64,000 nucleotides of DNA, from the NCBI GenBank assembly GCA_034670405.1, contig JAXDDX010000002.1, positions 5,857,501 through 5,921,500 on the forward strand, read 5' to 3'. Positions 1 through 12,510 of the stretch are shown here, in pieces (position 1 is the first letter of the stretch; each line of letters begins with the position of its first letter). A program made the position numbers and the translations under genes. The DNA is from Hoplostethus atlanticus (Eukaryota > Chordata > Actinopteri > Trachichthyiformes > Trachichthyidae). The notes below the pieces were generated by a model. The model made no database searches and had not been told where the DNA came from. It saw nothing but the letters and a program-made list of their open reading frames with translations.

Positions 1-176
1 CAGATCATTTGAATAAGGACAGTATTAGTATTCTAGCGGAGCACAACTAAGAGCAGCTGACCTTTTTCAAGAGAAAGATCCTTGCCGAGAAGATCCTTGA
101 ACACATCCCGCTGAATCAGAGAACACGGTAATAAGCCTGTCAATGTTTAAGAGTGTCAAAAGGGAGGATTTTTTTG

Positions 177-201
177 CTCTCTCTCTCTCTCTCTCTCTCT
201 C
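177..201. repeat. CT microsatellite
   Basis: Uninterrupted CT dinucleotides, followed by shorter CT-rich runs to about 230. Confidence 0.9.
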
Positions 202-1646
202 TTGCTCTCTACTCTCTCTCTCCTTCTATCCCTCCCCCCGACATGGCACTGCCAGCTATTGTAGTATATCAGCTGGCTAGGATCTCAGCAATTTAGAACA
301 GACGGATAGAGGAGGGGAGAAAGGTAGGGAAGGGAAGAGGAGGGAATAGAAACAGAGACACAAAATGTTGAAAGGGATTTATGATTAATTGCACAATAGT
401 CTGCATGTGAGTGCGTTTATGCATGTGTGCCGGTGTGCATTTGCACATGCATTTATACACCATGTGCAGCCGGGTATACCTTCTCTCTGGATGCAGCATT
501 GATTTATGTGCATGTTGGGGTGTGGAATTGATCAGTGCACATCAAAATTCCCCATGAACTCCCACATAACAAATCAGATCCTGACCTTTGGCTGCAACAT
601 CTTTAGCTGCTGATGCACACCTGGGGGACAGGCTATTAAGCACTGTTTCGACACATACTGTAGGTGTTTTGAACAGTACCAGAGTGAATTGGCAGGATAG
701 TGAAACATTAGTGGTAGTAATGCATTGGGCTGTGAAATAGATCATCGACAGTGACAGTTATGGTGCCTGTCAGACCGTAGAAAAAGAGATTTAACTAGCC
801 TTTGTCTGCATGAAATAAACATTGCACAGGAGGTTAAATGCTCCAACATATGACTGCCTGGCAACGAATCAAGTACTCTGAGTACCTACTGAAGTAATGG
901 ACATTTGGGAAATAATAATGAAAAGAAATCTCAATACTATCTGCAATATTGTAAATTGTATTAATTCCAGGCAATTAATTTCAAGCTAAATACTACTGAC
1001 AAGATGAGACAGTTAGTGATGCAAATACGTACAGCTAAGCACATTTTCACCACTTCATTGTAATCAAATTGCTAGTGGTCTTGCATTTACAGAATCACTT
1101 CAAGTAACTCTGTTATGACAGGCTACCAAGTAATCGATAAAGGGCAGCAAGCACAACACACTAGGCTCCAAGGATTACATGGAGAACAAGGTCTGTGACT
1201 GGTCATACTGCCACTGCTAGGGCTGTATCCAGGGAAGAAATAATAAATAAACAAGATGGCGTCTCATTCACTCACCATGCAGCACTTAAAACGCTGAGGA
1301 CAAGTGAGATCCATAAATAATGGGGGCGTTAGATGGTAGATATATGTTAGGCCTGGGAAATGGCCAGCTCTGTGTTTTATGGGGCTAGTTGCAATGTTGA
1401 TGAATATTTGCCGGTTCGGAATCATAGCTTAATGTCAGCCCACAATTTGTTGCAATTAGCCGGGTGATTTATAGGAATGCCAGGGCCTAGTGCGTGGTAA
1501 CAATTAACACTGCTTTCTCTAGGCTTTTTATTAATGGGGTGCCGCACCAGAAAAAGGTTTCAACAAAAGCTAGTAGGTCTGCAGGCCTCACTGTGTAGGT
1601 GTGGCGTCACCCAGCAGCAAAGATGCGGATAAAGACTGACTCAGCA

Positions 1647-1746
1647 TGTGTGTGTGCGTGTGTGTGTGCGTGCGTGTGTGTGTATTTGTGTGTGTATGCA
1701 TGTATGTATGTGTGTGTATGTATGTGTGTGTGTGTGTGTGTGTGCG
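1647..1746. repeat. GT-rich microsatellite
   Basis: Imperfect (TG)n with GCGT and TATG interruptions. The 60-codon open frame across it is a repeat artefact. Confidence 0.9.
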
Positions 1747-4610
1747 TGTTTATGCAAAAGTGTTGTCTAACTTTTTTTTAATTGAAAATAATGGATTCAT
1801 TGTTATAGATTGTTAATTCAACACTATTTATTTTGGAACACATAATGCCTAACACTATTTTGTTAATAGATAAATGGGTGAACAAAACACATAATTGTTG
1901 TTTTGGTTTATACATGTTAATTTTCCAGTGATAAACAAACTTGATCAAATACAGTAATTGTGGGCTATTATTATTAGTGCTTTATTTTTCTATTGCACAT
2001 TAATAGGGAATTTGCCTCAAAAACAAATGGAACAAAAAAAGATTTATTCAAAATAAATAGCATAATCAAACATATTTAAAATATAGTTTAAAATACACTT
2101 GTTCTTACAAGAGGCTTGTAATTTTGCAAAACTATGCAATGAAACAAATAGTTAAAAGGAACCAAACAGCTGTTCTGTCTGGCAGTAACAGGGTTCAAGT
2201 GGAGCGATGTGCCCCTAAACGGCTAATAAACGGCACAAAATGAGCCTGCAATTAAATTTATACACTTGATTGCACTGCTGTCATGTCCACTACAGGCTTA
2301 TCGAACACCTGGGATCTATTTCCTAATAGAACCTCGGGGAGAGAGGGAAAGGGAGAGAGAGGGGGAAAAAGAAATGAACAAAGCAATCTTTTTTCCCTAG
2401 TCTTTTTGGCTGCTTTCTCAGGTTTTTGTAGTGGATCCTCTTCACTCAAGTGGAGGGTTTGGGATTTAAAAGAGGAAGGACAAAAGAAAGAAAGGGGTTT
2501 TCAGTGGACAGCGGTATAGTATAGCTGTGGCAAATGAGTTTTTCTTAAATTTAAATTGCTGTATTCATTTTGTAGTCATTAGTAAGCATTGTTATTACAT
2601 GCCTTCAACAAAGGTTTGTGTTCATGTATTCAATCAAGTTGAATCTTGAATAGCATATCCTAAAAAGGAACTGTACAGACATATTGCATCTTGAAACCTT
2701 AAATGCCATACCTTTATAATTTTCCAGTGTTTTGATCAATTGTGCATGCACGGAAAACACTGAGTAGCATAAATGTCGATATGTGTTATTTGCAACCTGT
2801 CTCACCAAGTAACCGGCATGCATGGCAACATCCGTCAATACATGATAATGAATAATGTTGCAAATCTAATGAAATGACAGATTCTCTCCTAACTGACTCC
2901 ATAAGTGCTGACACCGCACTGCAACACCACTCACAGCTCAGCCTCAACTCTCCATTTCATCATGAATAAAGGTGTCAGCACAGCAAATTATTATCGTTAA
3001 TAAACCTTTATTCAATGGTGTTTGACAAAACTATGATGTTACTGTGAAAATGCTCCCCTCTCTCTCAGTCTATTTACATGTGCTCATGTACTCATCTCTC
3101 TCTCGGAATGAATACACAATACTCAAGCATTTTTTTTGTCCTCCTCAACCATGTTAACTGAGCTACGTATCGGCTGCCCAAATGTACTGGCTAGAATTGA
3201 ATCAGGTGACGATACTACTCTTTTTATTTAACTCACAAAACTGTGAAAACACACTTATTGACAGACATATGAAGGCAATTATAGGACATTTTGCCCTAAG
3301 TAAACCTGTGGGTTTGCAACACCATGTTGCAATATCCTGACATGCACTAGCTCCTCCTGTCTTCAAAGAAAGGCCAAAAGCAAAAGTCCAACTTGGAAAA
3401 CAATGAACGCAATCACTTCATTAGCACGTGTTAAACAGAAGGGTCATATACTGAGTCTGTGTTCTGTGTGTTCATCTAAAGTAAGATTTCCCTCCCCTTT
3501 AGTTTCCTGCAGTGTTAATTGCACTGGGCAATTTCAGAGAGCAGGTTTAATAGAAAAAGTCACATTTCGGGGATTCTGGACTCATAACCTTTCTCTGACC
3601 AAAGCTAAGTCACATAAAATATGTGGCAGGAGGCCAACAATAATTTGGCTAACCCTTTTTTAATTGTGGGAGGGTCATTCTCAATGCCCAGTAGAAAGAA
3701 TTAGCCACTGAACTGCGACTGACAAGGGCAGGTTTCCCACCAGCAAGAGGCACCTTGCAGGCAGGCCAAGAAGACAAGAAAAAATCTATATGGAAATTAG
3801 TATGCCACATTGAAAGCTATGTTTCAGTGCAACCTGCTGCTGGTTGAATAGAATTTAAAAACATCAATTTATCTGTGTTGTTTTCTTATAAAAGTGAAAA
3901 GCTTGTGTTCTCTTGTGCTGAACGTCAAAATGTAACTCTCTCAATTCTGTGGCTACTCAGTACCAACTTTTTGTGCTGGGCAGGAAAATCATAAATTATT
4001 GGGTCAGCTCCTTATTTGATTATGTTTGCTAATTTTGTGACCTTGTCAAGCAATTATTCGGCAATCTCTGCCTTTTTCTCTACTTACTTGGTTCACTGGT
4101 TCACTGAGTGGCTAATGGCATTTTAACCTGCCCAAATAATGAGAGGTTTTCTGAAGTAGCCGCAACACAATTGGTTCAATATGTTTCACAGTTCAAAATT
4201 CAACAAAGTAACTTTTCTAGGAATTCACAAGTGTATCAAAAGGATTCATCGTTGAGTATGTGAAAATGGGGGAATATACACATTATCTTCCTTGCTCTTG
4301 CTTTAAATCATTCTTTTTTTTGACGGCTGACTAACAATCATCATTACTGCTCAAATAGTTACCTGTGAGGACGGCCATAAATCTTGTTAAAATAACCAAA
4401 ACCGTCTCTCGCGCCTTTTTCCCCACAAGAAGCAACCTGGCTGTGAGCATAGACCATCTGTACGTAGTTAGAGCCGTATGCACACAGATGGCAGCCAAAC
4501 ACTCCCAAAGTTGCTCCGTCCGCACGTCTAACCTTACAAAGCAAACTAATTAACAGTAAAACGCAGAGAGAAGGAAGGAGCAGTTTAAGAGTTTGCAGTG
4601 ACTCTAATGA

Positions 4611-4660
4611 GCAGAGAGAGAGAGAAAGAGTGAGAGAGAGAGAAAGAGAGAGAGAGACAG
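4611..4660. repeat. GA microsatellite
   Basis: Imperfect GA dinucleotide tract with AAAGA and GTGA interruptions. Confidence 0.85.
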
Positions 4661-7600
4661 AGGTCATCTGTAGAGTAATACCAGAGGGATGGGGGACTAG
4701 GTTTACTGCTCTCTTTAAGATCCATATTAAATGAGGGCTACTTATCGCCAAGCCTCTGTCCCAGCACACATGACTTTAGCAGCATGGCACAGGGCATAGG
4801 CCATGCATCTTAAAGGAGGGAGCTGAGTGGTGGAGGAAGCTTGATTTGTTAAAGGAGATATTGCTCAAAGTGTTTTTTGTACTTTACTCTAACAAGCTAG
4901 CCCAATGGGTTAGTTTTCCGTAACGTGAATGTTAGGTACACATTATTTTGATGTGGGCCCAAGGTTCAATCTATCAAATAGTTTCACAACTTAATCCACC
5001 TGTTGTGACAAAAAAAAACTTAACTGTTCAATTTTTTGCACCAGTGAAAATATGAAAAAAAAAATCCAACCAATGAGTGAATTGTGTGTTGGTCTGGTTG
5101 TTGTCTTTTCATAAGAGTGTGTGTACACCCACACTTTCAGTGGCCTCCCATACTGATGAAATTAATTTTGTGAAAAGGAGGACAACTCCTTGGAAAGTTA
5201 ATTAGTAGGAAACAAGCGCAGGAGAAAGCAGGAAACGAGAAATGACCCAGCTGCCAAAAGTAATAACGTTTTCATTATTTATTTCATTATTCATTTATGG
5301 ATGTGTTCAGACAGAATTAATAATAGAAATCCCTGAGAGAAAATGTTTGCGCTGGAACCCTATTACGAGCAGGCCAAGTCCAGTGGCACAGTTAGTTAAC
5401 ATGCACAAATGTACTGCCCCCCGACAAATAACCTATCAAGTGGAGCCCTGGATTATTCTGTGCTCCGAAACCTCTCTCTTTCAATTCTCTGCCTTTCATT
5501 TAATTGTTTCAGTCAGGGTTAGGGTTGTTTTCAAACTGCTACTCCCTGCTACCTTTATACCAAAATAATACAATTTGTCAAAAAGCTAAAGAGGATAAAG
5601 CAATCAACGGCTGCCAAATGCTGTGATAATTGTATCACAATAATCACCATGACGTCGATTTAAATGTCTATTGCTCTGTTTTTATAATATAGTGAACTGT
5701 CCGTTTTTCCCTGAGAAAACTAGTAATGAAACACACAATCAATTAGAACTCCCTTTGGAGAGTGGAATTTGTGCTGTTCCATTACACATTTCTTCTTTCT
5801 AGTCCAAACATTGCTCTGCATGATATTCCCTGATCTGGCCTGTGTTTGCTTTTCCTCACTGTTTACTGCAACACTTCCAGGCCAACTCAGATTTGATTTT
5901 CCCCACTGAGATTCCAAACTCACTCCCAATACACGCTCTGGAGAAAATGAGGCCGGAAAGGAGTAGCGGCGAATCATTCAAGGCTGGCCAAGGATCCCTA
6001 TTACAAAAACAGATTTTATTTCCACTTCCAACACAGACATCTCTGATAAAAAGCATGTCAAAGGCAACTGGGATGACTGTTTTTTCTCTTGGCATATTAT
6101 TTTTCACTTATCAAATGTGTTTCCTTTACCAGCCTGCCCACCACAACTTACCCACCCAGTTCTTGGCTTTACCATATTAAGGAAAATTGAGAACGGATGG
6201 CAAGAGACATGAGCTCCCCATTGGATCGATCTATCTATGGGAGATGATCATTGAGGTGGGTGGTGGGCCAATGATGGGGGGTAGAAAAGGAAAAATGAAA
6301 AAATATAGGGGAGCCTTGGCCACATGTCAGTTGAGCATTTTTACATTAACCATACGTAAGGCATTCCTTCCTCTCCTACTCGCAGCTCAAAACACCAGGG
6401 CCATGGCCATGTGTGAATAATCACACAGAGGGCCTCAGAGGTGCCCTCGCCGCCTTACAAGAGGCTGGGTGCAAGGGCAGATGGGGGAGGCGCAGGTTGA
6501 AGGAGTAGAGGGATGGGGGGGGGGGAGCCGTAAACGTTAACACGTTGAGGATTTGGATATCCTCACAAGCTTGTCTCATTAGCTGCTAATTGGCAAGACT
6601 TTCCCCTGTCTTTTGTTCTGCATAACGTTTGTCTTTTTTTGTTGATGGCAGCAGGAGAGAAAGAGGAAGAAGGGTGGGGGCAATGGGATGGTGAGTTACA
6701 TATTTCAAATGCTCCAAGCTTCGCTGGGAGAGTTAAGCCCATATTACGGCAACATAAACACTTCTGTCCTACGATTAACCTTAAAAAGCAACTGAGTGCA
6801 AAATTGAGCGCTCAACCTGCTCAGCCAAATTAACACTGAGATCAAGGGGGAGAGAGCAAAAGGGGGAGAGAGAGAGAGAGAGAGAGAGAAAGGGGCCTTT
6901 TTCCCTTTCCCACTTTTCCCCCCTCCTTCACCTCTCCCAACTGGGAAATAGTAGAAAAACATCAACACAGCTAAACGGCAAATTATTACCAAAGCTCCCC
7001 TCAGTGCTGGGCCCAAAGCAGACATATTGGAGTTGTCATGCAGGGGGATGGCCAATACTTTCCTATGATTACTCTGAGTATTGGACTCTTTGACAAACAT
7101 TAAATAAGACAATAAAATACAGAGGTAAAGGTATATTTGCCTACAGGCAGAGATGGGGGGAAGAAAGAGAGGAAGGAGACGAAAAAGAGAAAATAGGTCT
7201 CCATGCTAACGGCACAGTTTTCTGGCATGCCAAGTGAACTTGGTGACCATACACTTACAGTAGTAGCCCCTTCAGACTGCATGATCCCTAGAAGGCCCCA
7301 GGGTAGCAACCAGGCCATGATTGGTGATTCAAAGAGAGACAGCCATGGCTGCCCCTTAAGGATTTTTTCTATCATTGTCTGTCTGTCTGTCTCTCTCTGC
7401 CTTTGATTCTGCTGAGATGTAACTGCACTGAATGCCAACAAGGATCAGGTGGATGGCAGGTCAATTGTCCATTCCTGTTATGTGTGGGGGTTTTATTTGT
7501 TTCTAAAAGGCATTGGATTTCAGGAAGTGATTCAGAACAAACTATGTCCGCCATAATCTATTTTAATGGTGATCATTAAATTGAATAGACACGGCTATGT

Positions 7601-8146
7601 GCATGTCCGTGTTTGTGCTGAGATTTTTATGATGAATTGAAGAATATAGCGCATATCAAAACGTGTTTTTACTGACAAACAGCATAATATTATACACTTG
7701 AAAAATTCCAGACTGCCTTCTTGTTCTTTATTGCAAACAGGTGCATGATGTCATTGCATTATTACACACGATGTAGATTTTTTTTATTGTTTTGGGTTCA
7801 TGAAAATTTCCTGTATTCACAGATGAAGAATAAGGGAGTGTTTAACTCAAGAATGGAGCGATGCTTATCAACGGCATGCAGAAGGAAACATTGGAAAAAC
7901 AGTGGAAAAGTAAAATGATGGTTACAATTACGGTGAAAGAGAGAGAGAGAGAGAGAGCTCTGTTTCATGTTAAGAGAGATGTCAGAGAGGAAGAGAGGGT
8001 TAGGAAGCTGGGTCACAGCCCTCATATGCTGTTTAACACCTGACACCAAGGCCTAACCAAGGTCCGTAACTCATATGGAAACAGAGGCGAAGAAAAAACA
8101 GGGAGGGAGAGAAAAAAAGAATAACCAAAAAAATAAAAAAAATACC

Positions 8147-8300
8147 CCCCAGGGTGTCCTCGTTGCTCAGTGGGCTAACGCACATGCCACGTTCTTGCAG
8201 TGGCATGAGTGTGAATTCAGCACATTACCTTTGTGGAATGTCATACTCACTCAATCTCAAATCTCTCCTGTCACAACTGAGTACAATCTAATAAAAAATG
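8147..8300 (+). mobile_element. degenerate tRNA-derived SINE-like repeat
   Basis: The stretch near 8160-8190 resembles the A-box of a tRNA-derived head (GCTCAGTGGGCTAACGCAC). It is followed by an unrelated body and an A-rich tail near 8290-8310. It follows a simple A-rich region. It looks like an old fish SINE; the family is not identified. Confidence 0.4.
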
Positions 8301-8884
8301 AAAAGAAATGCTTTAAGATAAAACGCATTAAAAAATATAATGTTTGCTTAGAACACTAAAAGGCGGAAATCAGAGTAACCATTTCTAACCACTGACATGT
8401 GACTTCCTACACAGTCCATGGGACTCATAATGTCTGAGAGCCAGGCCTCCCGTAGAATGAGAAGGTAGGTCACAAACAGGCAGCACATGAGTCCATGGCT
8501 TCCTCCAACATCCAGCACATCAAGAGCCTTGGACTAAAGCAATCCTGACACTGACCTCACTGAGACCCAGCAACTGAAACAGCCCTAACAAGGTATTAGC
8601 AGGAACCTCTCTCTATAACCCCTAACCCTCAACCCCAGTCTAAAGACAACGCAGCTGCACAGGGTGTGTTGCAGGGTGCAGGGCGAACCTGTAGCCAACG
8701 TGGTGCCCCCTGGCTAAGCTCATGGGTGCAGCTGGAAGGTCAAGAATTCAGAGCGATAGACGGGCAAAGTTTATTACGAGTTGTTTTTTTTCTCACCAGC
8801 ATGGCACTTCAACAAAAAATGGAAATTGTTAGGGTTTTTTGCTGTTGCGGCGGTTAGTTTGGTTTGCCCTCTAAAATGTGATAT

Positions 8885-8907
8885 AGCTGTGTGTGCGTGT
8901 GTGTATA

Positions 8908-8953
<46 letters not shown>

Positions 8954-8975
8954 CGTGCGTGCGCGTGTGTGTGTG
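8885..8975. repeat. GT microsatellite
   Basis: Long (GT)n with GCGT interruptions near its 3' end. All long open frames in both directions over 8774-9200 derive from it. Confidence 0.95.
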
Positions 8976-9812
8976 CAAGCACGTATGGCGGTCGTCTCTG
9001 TGTTACTGTGGGCGTCTGGAGGAGAGAGAAGCCTCATCTGTTACCAGCCCAGCCCGGCCGGCCCGCCGCGTGAAGGAGAACGACAGGGTGTCACCGCTGA
9101 CGACAGTGATGGATGCCCTAAATTCCGTAGGCAACTTGGGCAATTGGACACATTAACAACAGGCACCTGCCTTCCCCCGTACAAATCTATTAAAAGATAA
9201 CAGCAATGGCGGCTCCCGCACTATTAGTAAATTATAGCTCTGTCTGAGTGTGAGGTAAGTGTGGGCCTCCCTTCTCCCACCTACCCCCACCCCCTCTCCT
9301 CTGCTACGCAGCCTGTGTTGTTATTGCCAGTCTCACAGTGCCACCCAGTGGTAGCTCTTAATACTGTGTTTTCTTAATTTGGAGCAACGTTTGAAGATGG
9401 TCAAAAAGACGCCAGGGTAGATCAAGGGTATTCAAAGCTAATCACCTCGCCTTCATTCAAGGACAAGATCTTCTTCTAAAATAAAAAATGTTTACAATTT
9501 ACAGACTATAATTTCCTTTTTTTATTTTACAATAAATTCCATTCCACGGTATTTATCAAACTTATTAACTTCCATACTATTCAAATCATCATTATTCCAG
9601 AAGAAAATTACAGTGTATTCACACAATACTTCACATAATACATTCATCCAATCTGAACACAAATACAAAACCCACACCAAACATGTACAGACATGCGATG
9701 TGTGCAAGAAGCAAGTAGACCATGACAACAAGCCCTCAGGCCAGTCTGTTGATTATTGAACGTGGCTGGTTGATAATGGCTGGAGTGATAACCTTAATCA
9801 GTTAACGGTTTA

Positions 9813-9815
<3 letters not shown>

Positions 9816-9870
<55 letters not shown>

Positions 9871-9881
9871 CGTGCGTGCGT
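9816..9881. repeat. GT microsatellite
   Basis: (TG)n running into a short (TGCG)n block. Confidence 0.95.
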
Positions 9882-10861
9882 GATTGGGTACACATGCAAG
9901 CATGCTGTCCTTCTTTACTCTACGGGTTTTCTCTTTGTATGCAAGCAATTCCTCCGTAAAGACGGTCTAGGGGTGATTGGAGAAAATGGCCACTGATTTG
10001 GAGACAATGTGGCTGATGTAAAACCATTATGACCCACTCAAGGCCTCCAGTATTAAAACATTAACAGCAGACCAGTACTCTCAGCATGAAACCATTAAGA
10101 CCTATCTTGGGCTAGAGCTCAGGTATGTCACGTAAATGTGTGTCACATAAATTCACTGTGAGTAAATATTTCTGTGTGTGTGTGCGTGTGTATGTTGGCG
10201 AAGAATAAAAGGAGGACAAGACCAGTAAATACTTTTACAGCAGGCAATTTGTCAGGATGTGTAAATGTCTCCAATTCCCAACAGCACTGGAGTAAAATTT
10301 ACAGTCACTCGGGAAGTGACAATGCACAAAAAAGGACCACTTTTTACTCTCTCTCCTCTCCCTCAGACCACTAAAACCTTCCCATAAATCTCCTCCCGTC
10401 CCCCCAGATGTCTGCTGTTGTCAGATATCATGCCTTGACAATGCCTTCCACCATCATTGTCTTGACAGAAATATGATATGTGAAACTGCAATGTCACATC
10501 ACTTAACATGATTTAGCCCAAGCTAGCCTGCACCATTTTAATCAATCAAACTTGTCACCTTTTTTCCTGTAATGATGGTAGAGGTATAGGATCCCTGTGT
10601 TAGGGTGATCTATAAGACTTATCTAGGCTACTGATTTATGACTACTGCCAGCTAATGTACCAGAGGAGCCTCCTTTCTTCCTGTCGCCAGGGTTTCTATC
10701 AAATTGGCAAATAAGTAGGGCAGTATTGCTTCATGGGCAGGGAGGAAGACCCTTCATGCTGTGTTTGAACCCTCTATGACTTTATGTGTGTTTGAGCCCT
10801 ATACAGTATATCACTTTACTGTGCCACAAGACAAGGTCCTTCACACTCAAAATCTAGTTGG

Positions 10862-10990
10862 TGGTCCTGTATAGCTCAATGGGTAGAGCATGGCACTAAC
10901 ACTGCCACACTAGGGCCACTCATACTAAAAATATGGTTTCTACATACGATACGGTAAGGTGGTTTGGATAAAAGTGTCCACCAAATGTCA
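10862..10990 (+). mobile_element. tRNA-derived SINE
   Basis: The head has an A-box-like motif (TAGCTCAATGGGTAGAGCAT). The 3' end has the GTTTGGATAAAAGTGTC...CAAATG tail shared by many fish SINEs and their partner LINEs. The anticodon arm and B-box are too degenerate for a functional tRNA, so this is a transposed copy and not a tRNA gene. Confidence 0.75.
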
Positions 10991-11538
10991 TATGTATTGT
11001 AGTTGCTAATGGATTCTATGGGCTTGGTTGCTTACACTTCTGTGATCTAATGCCTTCCTAGTTTATTATTCTGTAAACACTCTAAAGCCTCATAGGACAA
11101 TTGTTGCTTTCAACAAATTATCATCTGTGTATTACCAGTAGATCAGGCTGGTTATTGTGGCTTGTCCCTATAACTTCAAAATATTGTAAACACTTAATTG
11201 TAGACATAAATTATACATTTACCAGAGCATAACATAATGCTATTTATAGAGATATACTGTAGGCTTTATCGTGGTAAACAATGGTAGTAAATACAGTAAC
11301 TAGTGAATATAAAACATTAATGAGCAGAAAAGTGTGTGAAGAAGTTCTTCTGCTAAAACAATGTTTCCTCTAAGTTGCACAAATGACAGCAAATTTCAAC
11401 TCATTTTCAACTTAAATCCCAAATCAAGTTCCAATGTGTTATCTTAATATTTAGATAGCGAATGGCATCAAAAACTCCACAGTGAGCTACAACATGGCCT
11501 ACTATGAGTACAATAATAAGGTGCCCTGGGAATTGTAC

Positions 11539-11722
11539 CTGTAACCACGATGGAATGACTGGATCCACATGCCAGCAGCTTCACCCTGCCCAGGCTGCCC
11601 ACAGTGAATTCCCTCAGATGGGCCTCCTCTGGGCTGATGTCCCCAGGCGTGCCACGCGCAGTCTGGCCCAGCTCCCCACTACCCCAGCACAGTAGATCCA
11701 CACCTGACTCCCACTGTATGCC
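11539..11722 (-). CDS. internal exon of an RCC1-repeat (RLD) protein, partial
   Basis: Read on the minus strand, a 184-nt segment starts after a CAG acceptor preceded by a pyrimidine-rich tract and ends at a GTACAA donor. It encodes 61 residues and leaves phase 1. The translation contains LLCWGSGELGQ near its start and LLACGSSHSIVVT at its end. These are the hallmarks of one RCC1 propeller blade: Trp-Gly...Gly-Gln-x at the start, and a Cys-Gly-x-x-His-Ser strand at the end. The arrangement is closest to the first blade of HERC-type and similar RLD proteins. The start of the frame is open upstream of the acceptor, but the splice sites fit better. No adjoining exon is clearly identified, so the gene, its function (chromatin or GTPase exchange, ubiquitin ligase, other) and whether it is expressed are open. 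It could be a remnant. Confidence 0.6.
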
Positions 11723-11958
11723 CTGGAGACACTGACAGGCAAGAGGGACATTTTCAAATGATATAGTAGAGAAAAAGGGAAGGTTGCTCATAGTTTTTTC
11801 CAGCTTTAAGTAGCTTATTTTAGTCACAAACATGAACTCTGGATATGTATAAAATCCCTTTGTCTGAGTTTAGGACTTATGGACTTAATGTAGTGCTCAT
11901 GACTTTATATATATGTTCACATAACAGTAGTTTTCCTGCACATACACATCTCACACCC

Positions 11959-11990
11959 ATACACCTATAGAATATATTCTATAGGTGTAT
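11959..11990. repeat. 32-bp perfect palindrome
   Basis: The left half ATACACCTATAGAATA is followed immediately by its exact reverse complement, with no spacer. It may be the fused ends of a small inverted-repeat element or a cruciform-prone site. Confidence 0.9.
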
Positions 11991-12294
11991 TTAGAATTTT
12001 AGATTTTTTTTTTTTTAGAATTTTCATATATACACTTGTAGTACCAGAGTCATGATCCTTTCCATCATGATGATATTGTGTATAAAAGAGCTGGTCCTGT
12101 TATCTCAGAATAGTGGAATAGTATAGTTGTTTATAAATACTGGCCTAGTGTTCAGCGTGCATAAAACCACTAAGAAGTTGTCAGAGTTCCCAGCCTGGCT
12201 CGTAATGAACTGTGGATCTGATGAAGATCACCAATATTCTGCTCAACATGTTTATTTAGAATCTGCTCTGTGCTAATTAGAATGTGACCCTGGC

Positions 12295-12298
<4 letters not shown>

Positions 12299-12334
<36 letters not shown>

Positions 12335-12510
12335 GCATGCACACATACACAAACCCATAAACAAAAAATGTACACAAAAACAAGTGTACACACGCACATG
12401 CACGTTTATACTAGCACACATATATGTGCACACACACACACATACACATACACACACAAAGACACACATACACATACACACACAAAGACACACACATACA
12501 CACACACATA
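12299..12510. repeat. CA microsatellite cluster
   Basis: Imperfect (CA)n with CACACATA and CACAAAGA variants, in several blocks over about 210 bp. It gives rise to spurious long open frames on both strands. Confidence 0.95.

Larger units (their letters stand above)
1..8146. other. gene-poor region, no supported exon
   Basis: I find no exon with both a conserved-looking reading frame and splice sites here. The open frames are short and mostly cross simple repeats. The stretch holds a CT tract (about 177-201), a GT/GTAT tract (about 1647-1745), GA-rich tracts (about 4611-4657 and 6866-6890, 7940-7958) and a G run at 6515-6527. Several non-repetitive stretches with balanced composition and AT-rich homeobox-like cores (about 1330-1560, 5600-5690, 6530-6640) look like conserved non-coding sequence, but that is an impression only; alignment would be needed. 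Confidence 0.5.
8301..11538. other. gene-poor interval
   Basis: Apart from the two GT tracts and the SINE listed separately, I see no exon. Positions 10345-10400 are pyrimidine-rich and 9780-9900 is simple repeat. No exon following the RCC1-type exon at 11539-11722 (which would lie at lower coordinates) could be recognised. Confidence 0.45.

Noticed and set aside
5370..5570. SINE-like stretch with CAGTTAGTTAACATGCAC
   Set aside because: Too little similarity to a tRNA head and no recognisable tail.
8774..9200. Long open frames of repeated Cys-Val or Thr-His on both strands
   Set aside because: Pure translation of a GT/CA microsatellite.
9206..9252. ATGGCGGCTCCC... followed by a GTAAGT-like donor
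   Set aside because: Looks like a housekeeping first exon, but the frame hits TGA after 13 codons and no downstream exon was found.
10862..10935. tRNA gene
   Set aside because: A-box present, but the anticodon arm and B-box do not fold; the 3' tail shows a SINE.
12180..12280. Minus-strand 33-codon frame ending TLTTS-stop, possible terminal exon
   Set aside because: Weak acceptor, no similarity and adjacent to the CA tract.
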